Shown one piece after another: positions 11,210 through 24,639 of a stretch of DNA of 64,000 bases. Numbering within the stretch: position 1 is the first letter of the stretch; the number at the start of each line of letters is the position of its first letter. Position numbers and translations under genes: made by a program. The stretch comes from Daucus carota subsp. sativus. Lineage: Eukaryota; Streptophyta; Magnoliopsida; Apiales; Apiaceae. A model generated the notes under the pieces. The model made no database searches and was not told the DNA's origin. It saw nothing but the letters and a program-made list of their open reading frames with translations. The stretch spans positions 23,344,545 to 23,408,544 of the forward strand of contig NC_030386.2 in assembly GCF_001625215.2 (NCBI RefSeq), in the 5' to 3' direction.

Positions 11210-13140
11210 ATGGCTTCTTCAGCTCTCACTCATGCTCTGTTTTCTCCTCTCACTTCTCACTCACCCATTTCTAATCGGACCCTCCTTACCCCTTCTCTAG
11301 CTTTGCCCCGTAAGCAATTCGGATCCCCAGTCTTATCCACCCATTCCAACTTGACCCACAAAGCTTTCATTGTCAATTGTACCCCTCCTGAGAAAGAATC
11401 AACTAATCAAGAACTTCCAATTGAATTGAGTGAGTGTGCTTCATAACTTTGATTGGTGTTTTTTTAGTAAAATAAAGTTAGGTTTTGATTAATTGTGTGA
11501 TTTTATTAACAGGGTACCCTGCATTTCCAACTGTCATGGATATCAACCAGATTCGCGAGATTTTGCCTCATCGGTTAGTCTCTTGTTTTTTTGGATAGTT
11601 TTGGGTGTTGATTTGGTTGAATTTCGATAAAAGATGTGATTTTGATATGTGGGTTATTTGTTTCTTGAAAATGCAGCTTTCCGTTTCTTCTAGTTGATAG
11701 AGTGATTGAATACAAAGCTGGGGAATCTGCTGTTGCTATCAAGAATGTGACCATCAATGATAACTTTTTTCCGGGGCATTTTCCGGATAGGCCAATCATG
11801 CCCGGTGTGCTCATGATTGAGGTAATTGCTATGTCTAAAACAATGAGATCGTTTTGCATGATATTTGATATATTTAAATACTTAATACTTAGGCTCGCTG
11901 TACTGGAATCAATCATCAATATTTTGATTAAGGTTGAGAGCTTTACCTGCAATCTTGTGTAGTTTGTGTTTTGGACTTCTTTAGATATGTATCGTAAAAC
12001 ATGTTGAAGAATATATTATATTACGTTAATATTTTTATGTTTTAGTACATTCTAATTTTATCATTGTGATAACTGATAATTACAAAATGTTGTAATGTTG
12101 TATGTTTTAGCTTACTCTTAAAGAGTTTTGGTGATACTATTGACGGTGTGTTATCATTTGTTTCCGGAAACCGTTATGTAATGTACTGAATTACTGATTT
12201 TCAAAACTATATGATCCTCGTGAAATCAGTAGTTGTGTTTTTTATAATCACTAGTTATAATACTATCAATTCAGGATTTCCTGAAAGAAAAAGTAATTTA
12301 CAGAAGTGAACTCAGCCAAGTTAGGGTGATACCTTATTCCTGAAAATCTATATGATATTTGATGTGTTATTTATGTTTCTATATTTCTAGCAAAATAATA
12401 GAGACATCATAATTTCTTTCTGAAGATTTCGAAAAGACATATACTTGCTTCTTGTTCCAAAATCAGTATAATTAAATATGTTAATTAGTTAATCTCTGCG
12501 AAAAATTTGCAAGTTCAAAAAACTCAACTTCAATATATAATTAAATGTGTTAATTAGTTAATCTAGTTACCTGTCTATATATCTGTTCGGCAATGTTAAG
12601 CCATACACACTGAATGTCTATATTCAGGACATGCTCTAACGTTTATCACATGATTTCAAGGTTCTCTAATATAGTAATTTATTGCCTGTCTTTGTAGTTT
12701 ACTTTGTTTTTCACTACATAATCCTTGAGATCTTCATGACTTAATTTACATACAGTTATCATAAAAACAGATGCCATTCATCAATTAGTACCAACACTAT
12801 GCTGGAAAAAGTATTAATGTCTGACAAGTTATATTCTATTCTCACATATTCTCACCGATGTTAGTTTTGTTACTTGTTTTGCTGCTCGGTCCAGGCAATG
12901 GCACAGGTTGGTGGCTTGGTTATGTTGCAACCAGAAGTGGGAGGGTCGAAGGATAATTTTTTCTTTGCTGGGATTGACAAAGTGAGGTTCAGAAAACCAG
13001 TGATTGCAGGAGACACCCTGGTGATGAAAATGACGCTCACCAAGCTGCAGAAGCGCTTTGGAATAGCAAAAATGGAAGGGAAGGCATATGTTGGAGGCGA
13101 GGTGGTATGTGAAGGTGAATTTTTGATGGCTATGGGTTAG
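11210..13140 (+). CDS. FabZ: 3-hydroxyacyl-ACP dehydratase, plastidial
   Basis: Predicted exons are 11210-11429, 11513-11573, 11677-11821 and 12895-13140, giving 223 residues. FabZ removes water from 3-hydroxyacyl-ACP in the plastid type II fatty-acid synthesis cycle and works as a hot-dog-fold oligomer. Residues 1 to about 60 are rich in Ser, Thr and Pro with few acidic residues, like a chloroplast transit peptide. The mature part begins near [20 protein letters not shown]. The active-site block [20 protein letters not shown] places the catalytic His at 128 and Glu at 142, with [11 protein letters not shown] following directly across the third intron. The third intron is long (about 1.07 kb). 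The first ATG after a C/A-rich leader is the start. The CP24 gene is convergent downstream. Confidence 0.94.
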
Positions 13141-13443
13141 TGGATGAAGTTCTTTGATAGATGTATGCTTTAAATTTTGCTGTACTTGTGCTTTTACCCT
13201 TTTTAAACAATTTTCCTGTACTTGCATTTCTTATTCCGTTAAACCATCTTTCATGTTGACTGTAAGTGTAAGACAATTTTCCGGTCCATGACCGCAGAAG
13301 CATCAGAATATCTGTATTAGATGAAATCCACATATTTAGAGGAATAAAATTCCTTTTGAGTATTTATTTGTGGTTGTTGTGCCGTGATAATAGAAGTTAG
13401 CTGTGATGCCACCTTCTATCCTTTATGAATTTGTTTTTTTAAA

Positions 13444-13635
13444 GGGTTTTTCTAGTGTGTGCCCATGGGCACACATCATACACTAAATTTGATGAGTTTG
13501 GTGGATTCTAATTGGTGGACTTGGTGTAAATGTCAGGGGACCATCCTTATTTATGATTAGATGACCAATAGAAATGCACCAAAGTTATAGAAGTTAGTGC
13601 TTATTGTGTACCCATGGACACACCATAGAAAACCG
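13444..13635. mobile_element. Mutator-like MITE with 9-bp target duplication
   Basis: The ends are inverted repeats: GGGTTTTTCTAGTGTGTGCC on the left, and on the right the complement of GGTTTTCTATGGTGTGTCCA. TTTTTTAAA flanks both sides (13435-13443 and 13636-13644), a 9-bp duplication typical of Mutator-like elements. A perfect 20-bp palindrome, TGTGTGCCCATGGGCACACA, lies inside the left terminus at 13456-13475. There is no coding capacity. Confidence 0.75.
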
Positions 13636-14222
13636 TTTTTTAAATACCAGCAAGATTGAATTTTCACGAAATAGTTTATGTGTAGTTTCCATAGTTTCAA
13701 GGGCGCACCTTGTCCTAGACAATCAATTTTGGGAAGGCGTCCCCAGTGTGTCGATTTTAGTAGGCTTTGCAATACTTTAGTTCACTAGCTTTCTTTGGGT
13801 TTTAATTAAATTTTGATTTGAAATATTTTTTCATTCTTCCCCGGTTCTTTTTTTGTTCTGGGCGAACAGATATATTATTATTCATTCTTGTATCCAAATT
13901 ACAAGATTTTGTTACTGGGTTCGTAAATAACTTTACTTTCTGAATTTTTTTTATGAACTTGGTGTTCACATTTATCTTCTTCTCAAATCAGTATGGAGCT
14001 TTATTGTAACTAAATCATCCTGCTTTGCCTTGCAACAGAGAATAAGATAGTCAATGACATTGTAGTTGCTATAGTACTAGTTTATTACATAATCTTGCTG
14101 AGTTGTAATTTAACATGAGGGGTATAAAGCCTAAACTCATAAGATAAAAGGGATAAGTTTAGTCATCCAGGATCTTTCTGAATCAAGTTACTTTATACAT
14201 AAAATGTTGAACTGAAATCTCT

Positions 14223-15097
14223 TTACAAAGCAAGAGCTCCGAGGGGTGTCTTCCCTTGGCCAGCCTCAAAGTAGAAAATCAACATTGCTAACATAGCTAA
14301 TCTAGCGTGCTTGATTTCTGCAAGCTTCAATCTGTCGAGTTTGTCTTCATCGGGAATGTAAACACCATTCTGAACGGTACCAGCAAACCCCAAAGGGTCG
14401 AAGAACTTGCCACCAGGGTATCCTTGGTCACCAGTGAAATTGCTGAAATTTTCAGCAGTTTTCGACCAGGGAGTGGCCCATTCAACTGATTGTGATTCAG
14501 GGTTGAAGAAATCAACCCATCTTTTGCTCTCAACCCATCCCATGAGGATAAGCTGGGTTCCGAGGAGTGTTCCAAAGGAGAATGGTGCGACAGCACCAGG
14601 GTCAGCACCGGCCTCAAACCATGGGATGCCGCTGTAAGCCTGACCCACAAAGATGCCAAGAACTGCAGCCATTGCCCATCGGCCATGGATCAGCTCAGCT
14701 TCCCTGTACCATTTAAGAAACGCCGGGTCCTTGCCTAGACCTAGAGGGTCAAATCCAAAGTCACCTGGGAGCCTGCAGCAAGATCAAATGTCATCAACTT
14801 TTACAACCATATAGAAATAGTGCAATGTAAATGCAATGCAATTCAGAATTATCTTATTTTCCAAACTTACGAGCCATCTAGCCATTCCGGGTCAAGAAGG
14901 TTGCCACCGCCTTTAACAGCAGGGATCCAAGATTTCTTCGGAGCAGCTGCAGCAGCTACAACACTGAGCCTTTTAGGAGCCAATGCAGCACCAACTCTGG
15001 CAATGGGTGCAGACAACAAGGTCTGGCTCCTCTTGCCTCCAGACAAGAAGGATGACCCCAAGCCATTTAGCACAGCAGCAGCAGATGTAGCAGCCAT
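14223..15097 (-). CDS. LHCB6: Chlorophyll a/b-binding protein CP24 of photosystem II (LHCB6)
   Basis: Predicted exons are 14871-15097 and 14223-14772 (minus strand), giving 258 residues, the normal CP24 length. CP24 is a minor monomeric antenna of photosystem II in the thylakoid membrane that links trimeric LHCII to the core. The N-terminus ([17 protein letters not shown]) is an Ala/Ser-rich transit peptide. The mature chain starts near [13 protein letters not shown], typical of CP24. Helix 1 holds the chlorophyll-ligand motif [14 protein letters not shown], and helix 3 holds [13 protein letters not shown]. The chain ends [10 protein letters not shown], again CP24-like. The single intron joins DGS to [13 protein letters not shown]. 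Other Lhcb types are unlikely given the N- and C-terminal signatures. Light regulation is expected for the family. Confidence 0.95.
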
Positions 15098-15915
15098 CCT
15101 TCCTCCTCTACTATAATTTTATATTAATATAGGCTGAGATGGTGCTTGAGCCTTGAGGTTACAATATGAACTAACAAGACACAAATGTGGATTGTTAATA
15201 AAGAAGAGAGTAGTGAGTGTAGGGGATCAAAATGGTGGCTCTGTATGGAGCCAGGTAGGATAAGTGAAATCTGAATAAGGGATGTAATTAAAAACATCAT
15301 CTTTGTTGGATAGATTTCTGACCAATCACAGAATTGTGTTCACTTCATCTCCCTTTCTTACCATACACCTGGATCACCTCTTCAAATTGGTCTTTCCTCT
15401 TTGTTGAGGTGGGGCAACTCATTCTCTTCATCACACAAAATAATTAAATTTTTGTTTATTTATTTTCATAGTATCTCTTCTGTCATGTTTGGAAATAAGG
15501 TCTAAAAAGAGTAGAGTGAAAATAGCAGAGTACAATTTTTTTACTGTCAAGTGTCAACTCTCTTCTTCCGCAGCAAGGTCATTCAAGTCTTTCTCTTCTT
15601 GCATTGTGTAATCCATAAAATCGGAAGCAATAACATTCTTTAACCAGCGATGCACTTTCAAGAGCTGTCAAAATCCGCTCTTTCCAATTTTATGAACAAA
15701 CCTTTTTTAACTACGGATTACATTTTTTTCAAAAAAAAAACAAAAAACTACGGATTACACTTTCTAGATAATTGTCTTAATACCGAGAGATTAAACATTT
15801 GTACCTAAGCGATGATCTGTATTTCTTGAATATTTTTATGAGAATTTCTGTATATGAGATTTATGAGTTCTTAAATAATTTTTTTTTGATAATTTTAACT
15901 TATATGTCTTACGAT
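15098..15915 (-). promoter_or_regulatory. CP24 upstream region
   Basis: Candidate elements, read on the plus strand, are CCAAT at 15322-15326 and GATAAG (I-box-like, known from light-regulated genes) at 15259-15264, about 225 and 160 bp from the start codon. I could not place a TATA box with certainty. Beyond about 15500 the sequence is AT-rich with no recognisable feature. Confidence 0.35.
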
Positions 15916-16500
15916 CAGTGTTCTAAAAATCGGCGATTAATCGGGATTAATCGCCGATTAATCGCTGTTCTGTCGGCCACCGTCTCGATTAAACGTTAAT
16001 CGGTGAAAAAAATCGTTTTTTTCTGAAAATCGGGAATAATCGGTCGAAAGTCGGGTAATCGGAAAAAAGTCGGTCAAAAATCGGTGAAAAAAAAAGTGAT
16101 AAAAATTAAAATTTTAAATTTAATGTAAAATAAAACAAAAGGCACAAAAATGACAAAACACAAAAATTAAAGTTGTTTTTATTACCTTTCACTCTTTCAA
16201 TATTAGCTGCTAAACTCTAATTACATAAATTTGCAATATCATCTTTCGCAGATTCAATCAATTCAAGTTTATATATGAGATGACTGGATTTGTATATGTA
16301 TATAAAGGCATGTTTTGTGTTATAAAAAATTATTAATCTTTTGATTTTATATGACTATAAATTTATACTATATATAATTATATTAATATATATATATATA
16401 TAATTTAAAAAATAATATTAAATTAATTACAATTAATGATCCGATTAATCACTCCGATTAATTTCCGATTAATCGCTGGAGGGTGCCTTTACCGACTAAA
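15916..16500. mobile_element. hAT-like non-autonomous element with ATCGGCGATTAATCG subrepeats
   Basis: The element begins CAGTGTTCTAAAAATCGGCG, a hAT-type terminus. Short palindromic GATTAATC units recur in the first 170 bp and in the last 60 bp (about 16440-16480). The middle is an AT-rich spacer. The right border is uncertain. A related ATTAATC-rich patch lies near 39130-39230. Confidence 0.45.
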
Positions 16501-16901
16501 TCCAATTCCCGTTTTTATCAACATGGCTTACAATACTTCTCGAGATATGTGATGAGTATCTTAGGACAAGAGGATAAACCAACCATCCTGAAAATTTCTA
16601 ACGACTTGTTTTCCGTGTTTATTTATAATGAAAAGTTCAAAATATGTGTATAAAACATAGAAGTGGATCACTACTTTCACATAAAAAATAATCTCCTCCA
16701 TATAAGAAGTTGTGTTTTTTAATAAAAAAAATAATGTCGAAAACGATTGTCCAGGATAAAAATTACTAGCGTTATTCTTTACTTTTATCACGGAAGTATG
16801 TTGCTGAAAAGACAATTGGAGTTGTAGTTTATGCTGATTGCTGACCATTAACATGAAACCATGTTTCATCTCCAACCCATAATCACCTCTGCTCTCTTCA
16901 C

Positions 16902-19900
16902 ATGACTTCTACTCAAATGGGCGACAAGCTGTGTACATCTCTTGATTCTCCCTCATTCATCACTTCCTCTCTTCCACATTACAAGCTCTACAACCCTATC
17001 TTCAAGCTTCAGCTTCTAAACCCAAAACCCACCTGTAATACTAGCAGCAAATCAAGAACAACAAGAAGAAAAAATGGGTTGCTCAATCTCACTGTGCTCT
17101 GTGCACCCATTTCATCAGCACCCTCCTCCCCCGATTTCGATATTGTTTCTACCTCAGGTACAATCTTGCTTCAACTTGTATAAATTTTGTCCTTAGAAAT
17201 CAGTATAAAATGTTTTTTTTTTGAGCAATTGCTAATTATCATTAGGTATTGAAAATTATATGGTTTAATATTTTAGCCCTGCATCACTTTGAGTTATGGT
17301 TCTCTAGTTGTAAGAGGTTGTTTTTTCCTGGAAACTCCAATTTTGATACCACAAGTAAAGCACTAAACATAGGCATCAGCTCACTAAAGATTAGAGACCG
17401 TAAATTTCATGGTGCTAATAGGAGGAGGATTGAGATGTTTTAATAGTTACTAAGATTGTGTTCTTTTAGTTTGTAAATTTGGTTGAGTTATTCTTCTGAA
17501 GATAAATGGTCTCTTCTTAAGTGTTTAATGGTTGTGTTTTTTGTAGAGGGTTCTGATGGAAGTTTTGTATTTCGGTTTGGGGATGCTAGTGAAATGGAAA
17601 GAATTAGGGAACTAGAGGAATTGAGAAAATTGGAAGAGTTAAGAGAATTGGGAGGAGGTAGCAATGAGATAAGTTATGATTTGAAAGTGTTGGATGGAAA
17701 CGATGAGGAAGAAGTGGTTGTTAAAACTATAGAGAGAGAAGGATTGGATGTTAGTGAAGAACATAGTGACTTTATACCAACATCAAGTGAAAATTTAATT
17801 CAAGAGAGTGATGAACGAAGTTCACAAGCTGATATTCTAAATGCTAGCGAGGAGACGTCTACTTCGGCACTGGATTCTGAAAATGCATGTATGACAGAAA
17901 ACTCAACGCAGAAGAATTGTCATGAAAATTCTACATCAACATGTTCTCTTTCTAATAATAGTTTAACAATAGAAGGGAATATTCCTGAACCAAATATTGG
18001 TGATGAATCTGTGTCTGACTCTGTAAATGTAGGCATCACAGTCACTGAAGTTGCACAAAGTGATGAAGGGGATATTCGAAAGAATATCAGGACGGAAGAT
18101 GCAGGTATCGATAATTCTGTCCGAGCAGTTGGTATATTAGAACATGATGTGGACTCCGGTAATGCTCATGAAGGAAACAATTATAATGACTCTTTGTCTG
18201 ACTCTGGAAATTTACCCGAGTCGTTCACTGAAGTTCCACAAAGTAATGATGCTTGTAAAGACGATAGCCAAGAGAGTCTTAGCAGTGAAGCTGCTGGATT
18301 TGAAGAGTCTCCTCAAGCAGAAACTATTGAAACGCCAGTAATGGTTAGCCTCTCTCAGTCACTTAGTCACTCCATGATTTTTTTCAAGTACATAATATGG
18401 TATCTGAATTTCTATGTTCTCTTGAATGTGTTGGGTGAAAGGTGTAGAAGCTTGGTACTTAAGCTGCAACTCTTTTGTTTTACAGTGATTATATTCTTAA
18501 CTAAACTTATCAACGATGCCATTAGATTGAATATATTATGCATGGTTCTTCCTTTTGTATAGGTTGAAGTTTTCAATATGAAGTATCGTGTTATAAACTA
18601 AATAAGAGCCACAGTTATGACCAGTTTTTCAGACACTGGAGCAGATTCATTGAAAATCTTAAAACTATAAAACATTGAAAAATGAAGATAATGTAGAAAT
18701 CTAATAGAGCCAATTATATTTATTTGCTTAAATTTCTTTAGTGTCATGTACTTCCATAAACATTCAAAATCTTAGATTTCGTGTAAGTTACTGTTGTGGC
18801 AGAGCTGATTGGGTAGCTATGTTATATGAACTCTTCATCTGAGGGTGAAAATTTTATTTTCTATGATTTGGAATGATCAACATCACATCTCTAATATTCT
18901 TTTCTTTTAATATTAGACAGGTTTGACACTAGGACACTAGCAGAACCACTTTCGGTACTCTAGTCCATGTTAGTTTAATGTTATAAGTTATAACATCTGC
19001 TTGGATATCTTGGTACTTCAAAATTTAAATGAAATCTGAGTCAATTCTACCCTCTTTATTGTAAAGCAAATTTTAATCTTATTGTTTGTGCTTTTTTATC
19101 TCCATCTTAACAATGTAAACAAATAGAACCTGGGGAACGTTATCAGTTCCTTATATGTTTAGTGTGTTTGTTAATTGCTAGTCATGGTAGCGTACTAGCG
19201 TTTATCTATATTTCGAAAGCATATTGTCAGTTCAAAATTTTGTGTCGCAACTGAGCAAAATTCAATGGGGGTAGTTTGTAGCTTTATTTACTATAACTCA
19301 TGATTGAGATGATTTTTACACAGTTTGCTTTCTTCTTTTTATGTACTCTTGTGGTCAAGATCAGACATCAGTATATAGGTAATATTCAAATTAGTGCTGC
19401 ATTACGTAAGTCAGTAGCCCTACGCCCCTACCTACTCAACTCAAGGTTACCTATGGCATACCTTAGTTTCCGTTGGACCTGATGCACGCTCTTGTGTTTT
19501 TTCCGTATATCATGGAATTAAGACTTATCACTGCCACACTGATGCCACTGTTTTGTTTATGTTGTAACAGCTTAATGAAAGTTCCTCCATCTCAACACTA
19601 GAACCAGAGATAACAGATGTTGAAGTATTAATCGGAGATATGGCAAGAGTATCTGATAGTGATGCAGTTGAAGTATCAAGTGGAGATCTCACAGATGCTG
19701 GAGCGGACATGCAGCTAATAAGAAATCACATAATTAGGTATTATTCTTATCCCAATTCTTAAATAAAAATAACAGATAACTAAATCAGCATTTCCTAGAG
19801 ATGAAGATGTCTCAGTATATTGTTACTCTAGCGAAGCGTAGCTCTGCCTTGTTTAATATGTATTTCTAATAGATGATGACACAACATATACCATATGCCG

Positions 19901-22900
19901 TGGTAAACTCTGTGCTCATTTTATCTGGCCATTTAATTGTCACGTGTATCAATTTTGGGCATATTACCTAGCAGAAATTAATAAACACTCCAGGCAGTTT
20001 GTGCTATATAATATTTTCTTGGACATCATTCACTTTAAAATTTTGAGCTCATATATAAAAATCGAAAAAGATGGAACAATCTCTATGCTGAGACTTCTGG
20101 TAGAGCATAATTAATGATGGACCAGTAATTATGAAGTAATTTAGGTGGCACACAGTTTGTCAATGTCAGATTCTCTTTTAGACTAGAATAAATTTATACC
20201 ATAGTGTCTACTGCAGTTCAGCGAAAGCTAATATTCAAGTTATATTGTACACGTAATCCACAAGGAGAACTACAGACATGGAAGATCACATCAAAATTCT
20301 GGAGACGAAAATTGAAGACCAGAATGGCAGGTTTGATGAGCAAAACAGAAAGTTTGAAGAAATGATGAGAATGATGAGAGATATTGAGGATCTAAGCAGG
20401 AACTTGAAGGATGTCAACTCTCACTTAGCAGAATTATCTAGAGACCTAGATACAGGTGGAATCGATTCCAGCAGATCATCCCTAGGGTATGTTCCCATAT
20501 TAGGCTTACCTAAGTTTAATAACATCGGAACCAAAAGTGCTACAAGTATGTCAGTTTGTCTGAAATTCGTGATAAGCATAGAGTGGAAAAAGCTTTGTAC
20601 CAAAGCTTGCACATATATCTTCCTTGCCAAAACTAATAGAAGTTCAGTATCTACTGCCACATGTACTCGCACAAGGCTTTAAGTCTTCCCACCCAAAACC
20701 TCGAGAGCTTTGAAGCATTAGTCAACATCACCCATGTAAGGCGAACAACCCTCATGCTGCTCACGTGGAGAAATGCTATAAATACTTTACTCAGTCAAGA
20801 ATATGTTATATTTACTTCTACTCATATTTTGATATTTCTCTCTACCTTCTTTATATATCATATCAGCATCTCTTTACATCACCATATAACTAAATATGTA
20901 GAAGGTATCTTGAAACAACAGGCTCCATTTGGACATTCCGTTATTAGGTACTTTCGATCCAGATCCTAGAAAGCATCGGTGCCGCCCTTCAACAAAGCAG
21001 ACCCCATAAGATTTATAGACTTGTTGGTTAAATTTTGAAACATGAAGCTCTTAGGAAATGTAACTAATTTTGTAAATCCATTTAAATTCAGCATTCCTAA
21101 AACAAACCTCGAGCATTATATCAGGAGCTAAGTAAAATTTAGCAAGGTAGTAAAATTTAACAATCTTCTCCGCCAAAACTGCTCAAAATGCTGTTAAGCT
21201 GGTAAGTCAAAATATGATTCGATTTGTAGCTAGATATGGAGGTATAAGTACTATATAGAGGTGTTGTGTATGAGTGTATTCATAAAGTGATAAAACTCTA
21301 GGCAGCTTAGCTTTCTTACGTCTTAAAGCTCTTATGTCATGTAAAGCTGAATTAATAATCTCCACCTTCATCAACCCTTGTTTACTTCTTCTTTTATGTT
21401 ATTAAACAGTGAAGAAATATCTACTCCAGAACTCTGTCTTTCATCTGGTGCAGCTTTATTGCCTCATCCCTCTAAGGTATATATTTATCCCATTAGATGG
21501 TATATGATGCAACTTTTTAAATTATTATTGAGTGATTTGTAGGTTTATACAGTTAAAGGTCAGCAGGTTGTTGAGGTAATGTTTAGGTTCTATAGAAATT
21601 AAGAAATTAGGTATATATGATATTTTAGGTTGGATGCGCTTTGAAAGTTATGTAACATATGCTATTTCAAGTATAAATTAAATTTGAAAGTATTTTTCAA
21701 TGAAAATTCCAAACTTGGTAATTTTGCGGTGCCATTTTAAAGCTTCATGTACAATTGTTATCAATCAGATGAACTAAGTATGCGGATTAAAATCATTCAA
21801 TATTATAAGATGCTAATTCACTAATGATTCGGCAGACTTTAAATATGAGAGACCTACAGTTTAAGTTCAGAATATAATGCTGGTTATTGTCTCAAAGATT
21901 TTTTTCAGTTCTAACGATTTACACATGGCATTATCTCTATTATTTGTAGTAGGATATATTTCTTGCCTTAGTCTATTTTAAACTAATTATAACTTTTATT
22001 TGCATCTTAGAAAGGTACACTATCATAATAACTTTTCAGCAAAAAGTTCAAAACTGAAACTTGCGATAATCTCTTATAGTTAAAGTTTTTACTTTTAAAG
22101 TTTCGCATCATGGGGTAAGTGATTCAAAAGATAATAAATGCCAGGCATTGGCAGGTGGAGAGGAATCATACTTTGTTACTAATCTGAACTGGCTAGGGGT
22201 GGCCGATGGAGTAGGACAATGGTCGCTTGAAGGTAACATTATAGATTTAACACTTGTCGGTTCAAGTAATAATTTTTTTGCTGTTTTTTTTTTCATGAGT
22301 TTTCATTATATATAATTAGATATCGTTAATTCCAACACGATAATTTACTTGATTATGAACTATTTGTGATCATGAGGTATTTGGGTTAAATTTTGTATTG
22401 TCTTATCATCTGGTTCAGGCAGTAATCCAGGAGTTTATGCTCGAGAACTCATGGAACACTGTGGGAAAATTGTCTCAAATTCCAGTGGTATATCAATTCT
22501 TAAACCTGTAGAAGTTCTTCACAGAATTGTCGCGGAAGCTCAATCTCCTGGATCATCAACTATATTGCTTGCTCACTTTGACGGTCAGGTATACAATATG
22601 ATTCTTCCATTCATGTTGATGGATCAACATGATAATAGTAAGCTTGAAATCAACGTGAATTGTGATTCTTCCATTCTTCCGGCCACAAGAAAATTGCTTA
22701 TTCCGCTAGTGGTTAACATTGGGTGTAGAAAATTTTTAATATCATGTTTAGTTTTATTCAATTTCTGTTTTCTGCTTAAGTTAGTTTTTTGTTATTATGC
22801 AACATGAAGAATGCACATGTGCATGATGACTGCACATTAGAGGAGTTCAAATTGTGATTAAACTTTAAAGGCCAAACTAAGGAAAAGTATTTGTAGACTG

Positions 22901-24448
22901 CAACTAGTCATACATTGAACATGAGCCGACTTGATTTGTGTTTAATATTTCTCGAGACTCTGCTACAAAGAGCAGTAGACCAGTTACTTGTCACAGTTTT
23001 AAAGCAGGAGTTGCTGTCCAAGAAGTTGATGAAACATCATTATTCCACTCTTTGTACTGTTAACAATTTTGAACTGCAATCCACGACCAAAAGAGGAAGG
23101 ACGACTTATTATTGGCAGAGGTTTAGAGTATATAATAGGCAAAAGGTCGGAGACACTTAATTTGCTGAAATTGGATAAACCAGTATGTTTCAATTTTTGT
23201 TGAGGTTTGCTATCACATTGTCCAAGGTTGCCACTGTTGCTCATTTTGAACATCACAGCAGTCTAGTGAGTGTAATTATATAAGCAGAATAAATATATGT
23301 TTTAAAGCGAGTTCTGCTTATATTCTGTCCATATATTTATTTAGGTGTCAAAGTTCTATTAGGTTTTTTTCGTAATGCTTCCTTCCCTCTTTATAAATCT
23401 ACCATTAAATTTTGGAGTCTGCTGAACAGATTCTTCATGTTGCTAATATTGGAGACTCGGGGTTCATCGTAATAAGAAATGGTACTGTTCATAGATGTTC
23501 TTCTCCAATGCATCACGAGTTCCACTTTCCTCTGCAAATAGCAAAAGGTCATGATCCCTCTGAGCTTGTGGAGGTACATCTTCTTGAAATCAATGCAGGC
23601 AACTTATGTTAAAGGCATCACTTGTTTTTCTTCTTTTTCAAATAATCTGTATATCAATTACTATAATTTATAGTCACTAAATGAAGTCAAGTTCTGGAGG
23701 ACAGGCAGTATACCAAATTTAATTTAACTTCACTATGTTACTTATTGATTGTGTTTAGGAATACCAAATTGATTTAGAACTTGGTGACATAGTTGTCACT
23801 GCAACTGATGGGCTTCTGGACAACCTATATATGGAAGAGATAGCATCAACTGTCGCAAAGTCATTGGATGCCAAAATAAATGCCCAGGTACCTTGACCAG
23901 AAACCATTTTCTCCCTTATCTGTGTGGACATGAATCATTTTTCCAAAAACTTCAATACTCAAGTAATTTTTGTACATGTGCATTCCTCTAGCTTACTTGG
24001 TCTGGAGTCTTACCCTCATTGTTCTTGAAGTAATTATCCATCCCATCCGTGTTTGATTTAGGAAGGGACATTAACTGAAATCCCTAAGTGCACCTCAGAC
24101 CAGTGTAGGTCTTAGCCTAGGCTTGGTCTACTATTTATACACCGACTGTTGCCTGAAGTTAAATACAATCTTAGTGAATTTAGTAGTTTTACGAGATTTC
24201 AAGTCTTTTGCGATGAATCTGTGTATTTGCCATACTAATGCATTTCTATTGTTGGGTCGTCTGTCACATAGGAAATAGCGAAACTCTTGGCTAGAAGAGC
24301 GCAAGAAGTGGGGAAGTCTGCATTTGGAAATAGTCCCTTTGCAGATTCTGCTCGGGCTGCTGGGTACAAGGGATATACTGGTGGTAAGCTTGATGATGTT
24401 GCTGTCATTGTATCTCTGGTCCAAAAGAGGTTGATCTCAAATGCCTAA
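16902..24448 (+). CDS. PP2C-family protein phosphatase, PP2C62-like, with long acidic N-terminal region
   Basis: Nine predicted exons (16902-17157, 17547-18343, 19571-19737, 21410-21476, 22145-22232, 22419-22588, 23430-23573, 23759-23887, 24272-24448) keep frame throughout and give 664 residues. PP2C enzymes are metal-dependent Ser/Thr phosphatases. The catalytic part (about 410-664) starts [16 protein letters not shown]. It holds metal-binding Asp450-Gly451 (GVADGVGQW), ANIGDSGF (524), TATDGLLDN (580) and KLDDVAVIV (647-648). The GVADGVG form and arrangement match the PTC7-like group, and overall the protein resembles Arabidopsis At4g33500 (PP2C62). Residues 1 to about 70 look like a chloroplast transit peptide. 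Residues 87-405 are Ser/Glu/Asp-rich and low in complexity, with an early [14 protein letters not shown] helix. The acceptor at 23430 (after CAG) was preferred to one at 23418 because it joins FDGQ to [11 protein letters not shown] as in the homologue. The target protein is unknown. Confidence 0.85.
20278..20490 (+). pseudogene. Coiled-coil coding fragment inside a PP2C intron
   Basis: An open frame starting [19 protein letters not shown] continues as heptad-like charged sequence ([19 protein letters not shown]) and then [11 protein letters not shown]. It lies inside the 1.7-kb third intron of the PP2C gene, between in-frame exons 19571-19737 and 21410-21476, and is not needed to keep frame. 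It resembles the coiled-coil N-terminus of plant gypsy-type gag proteins, so it may be a retroelement remnant. A cryptic or alternative exon is the other possibility. Confidence 0.4.
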
Positions 24449-24639
24449 GCCTTTTGTCCTCCTCCATTGTTATATATTTTAGATTCGATATCACTCTTGT
24501 AAAAGCTGGCTAAGCTGCTCATGCACTGATCATAGATTTTTAGTAGTAAAGTTATAAAGGACACTCCTTTACTATCATTAGCAAGTAGCACTATGAATTA
24601 TGAGCTGTTGCTGGAGTAATATTCTATTTAAAGGGCCCG

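Noticed and set aside
23418-23429. Alternative earlier acceptor for PP2C exon 7
   Set aside because: It would add four residues (SAEQ) and uses a poorer GAG acceptor; the CAG at 23427-23429 matches the homologous protein better.
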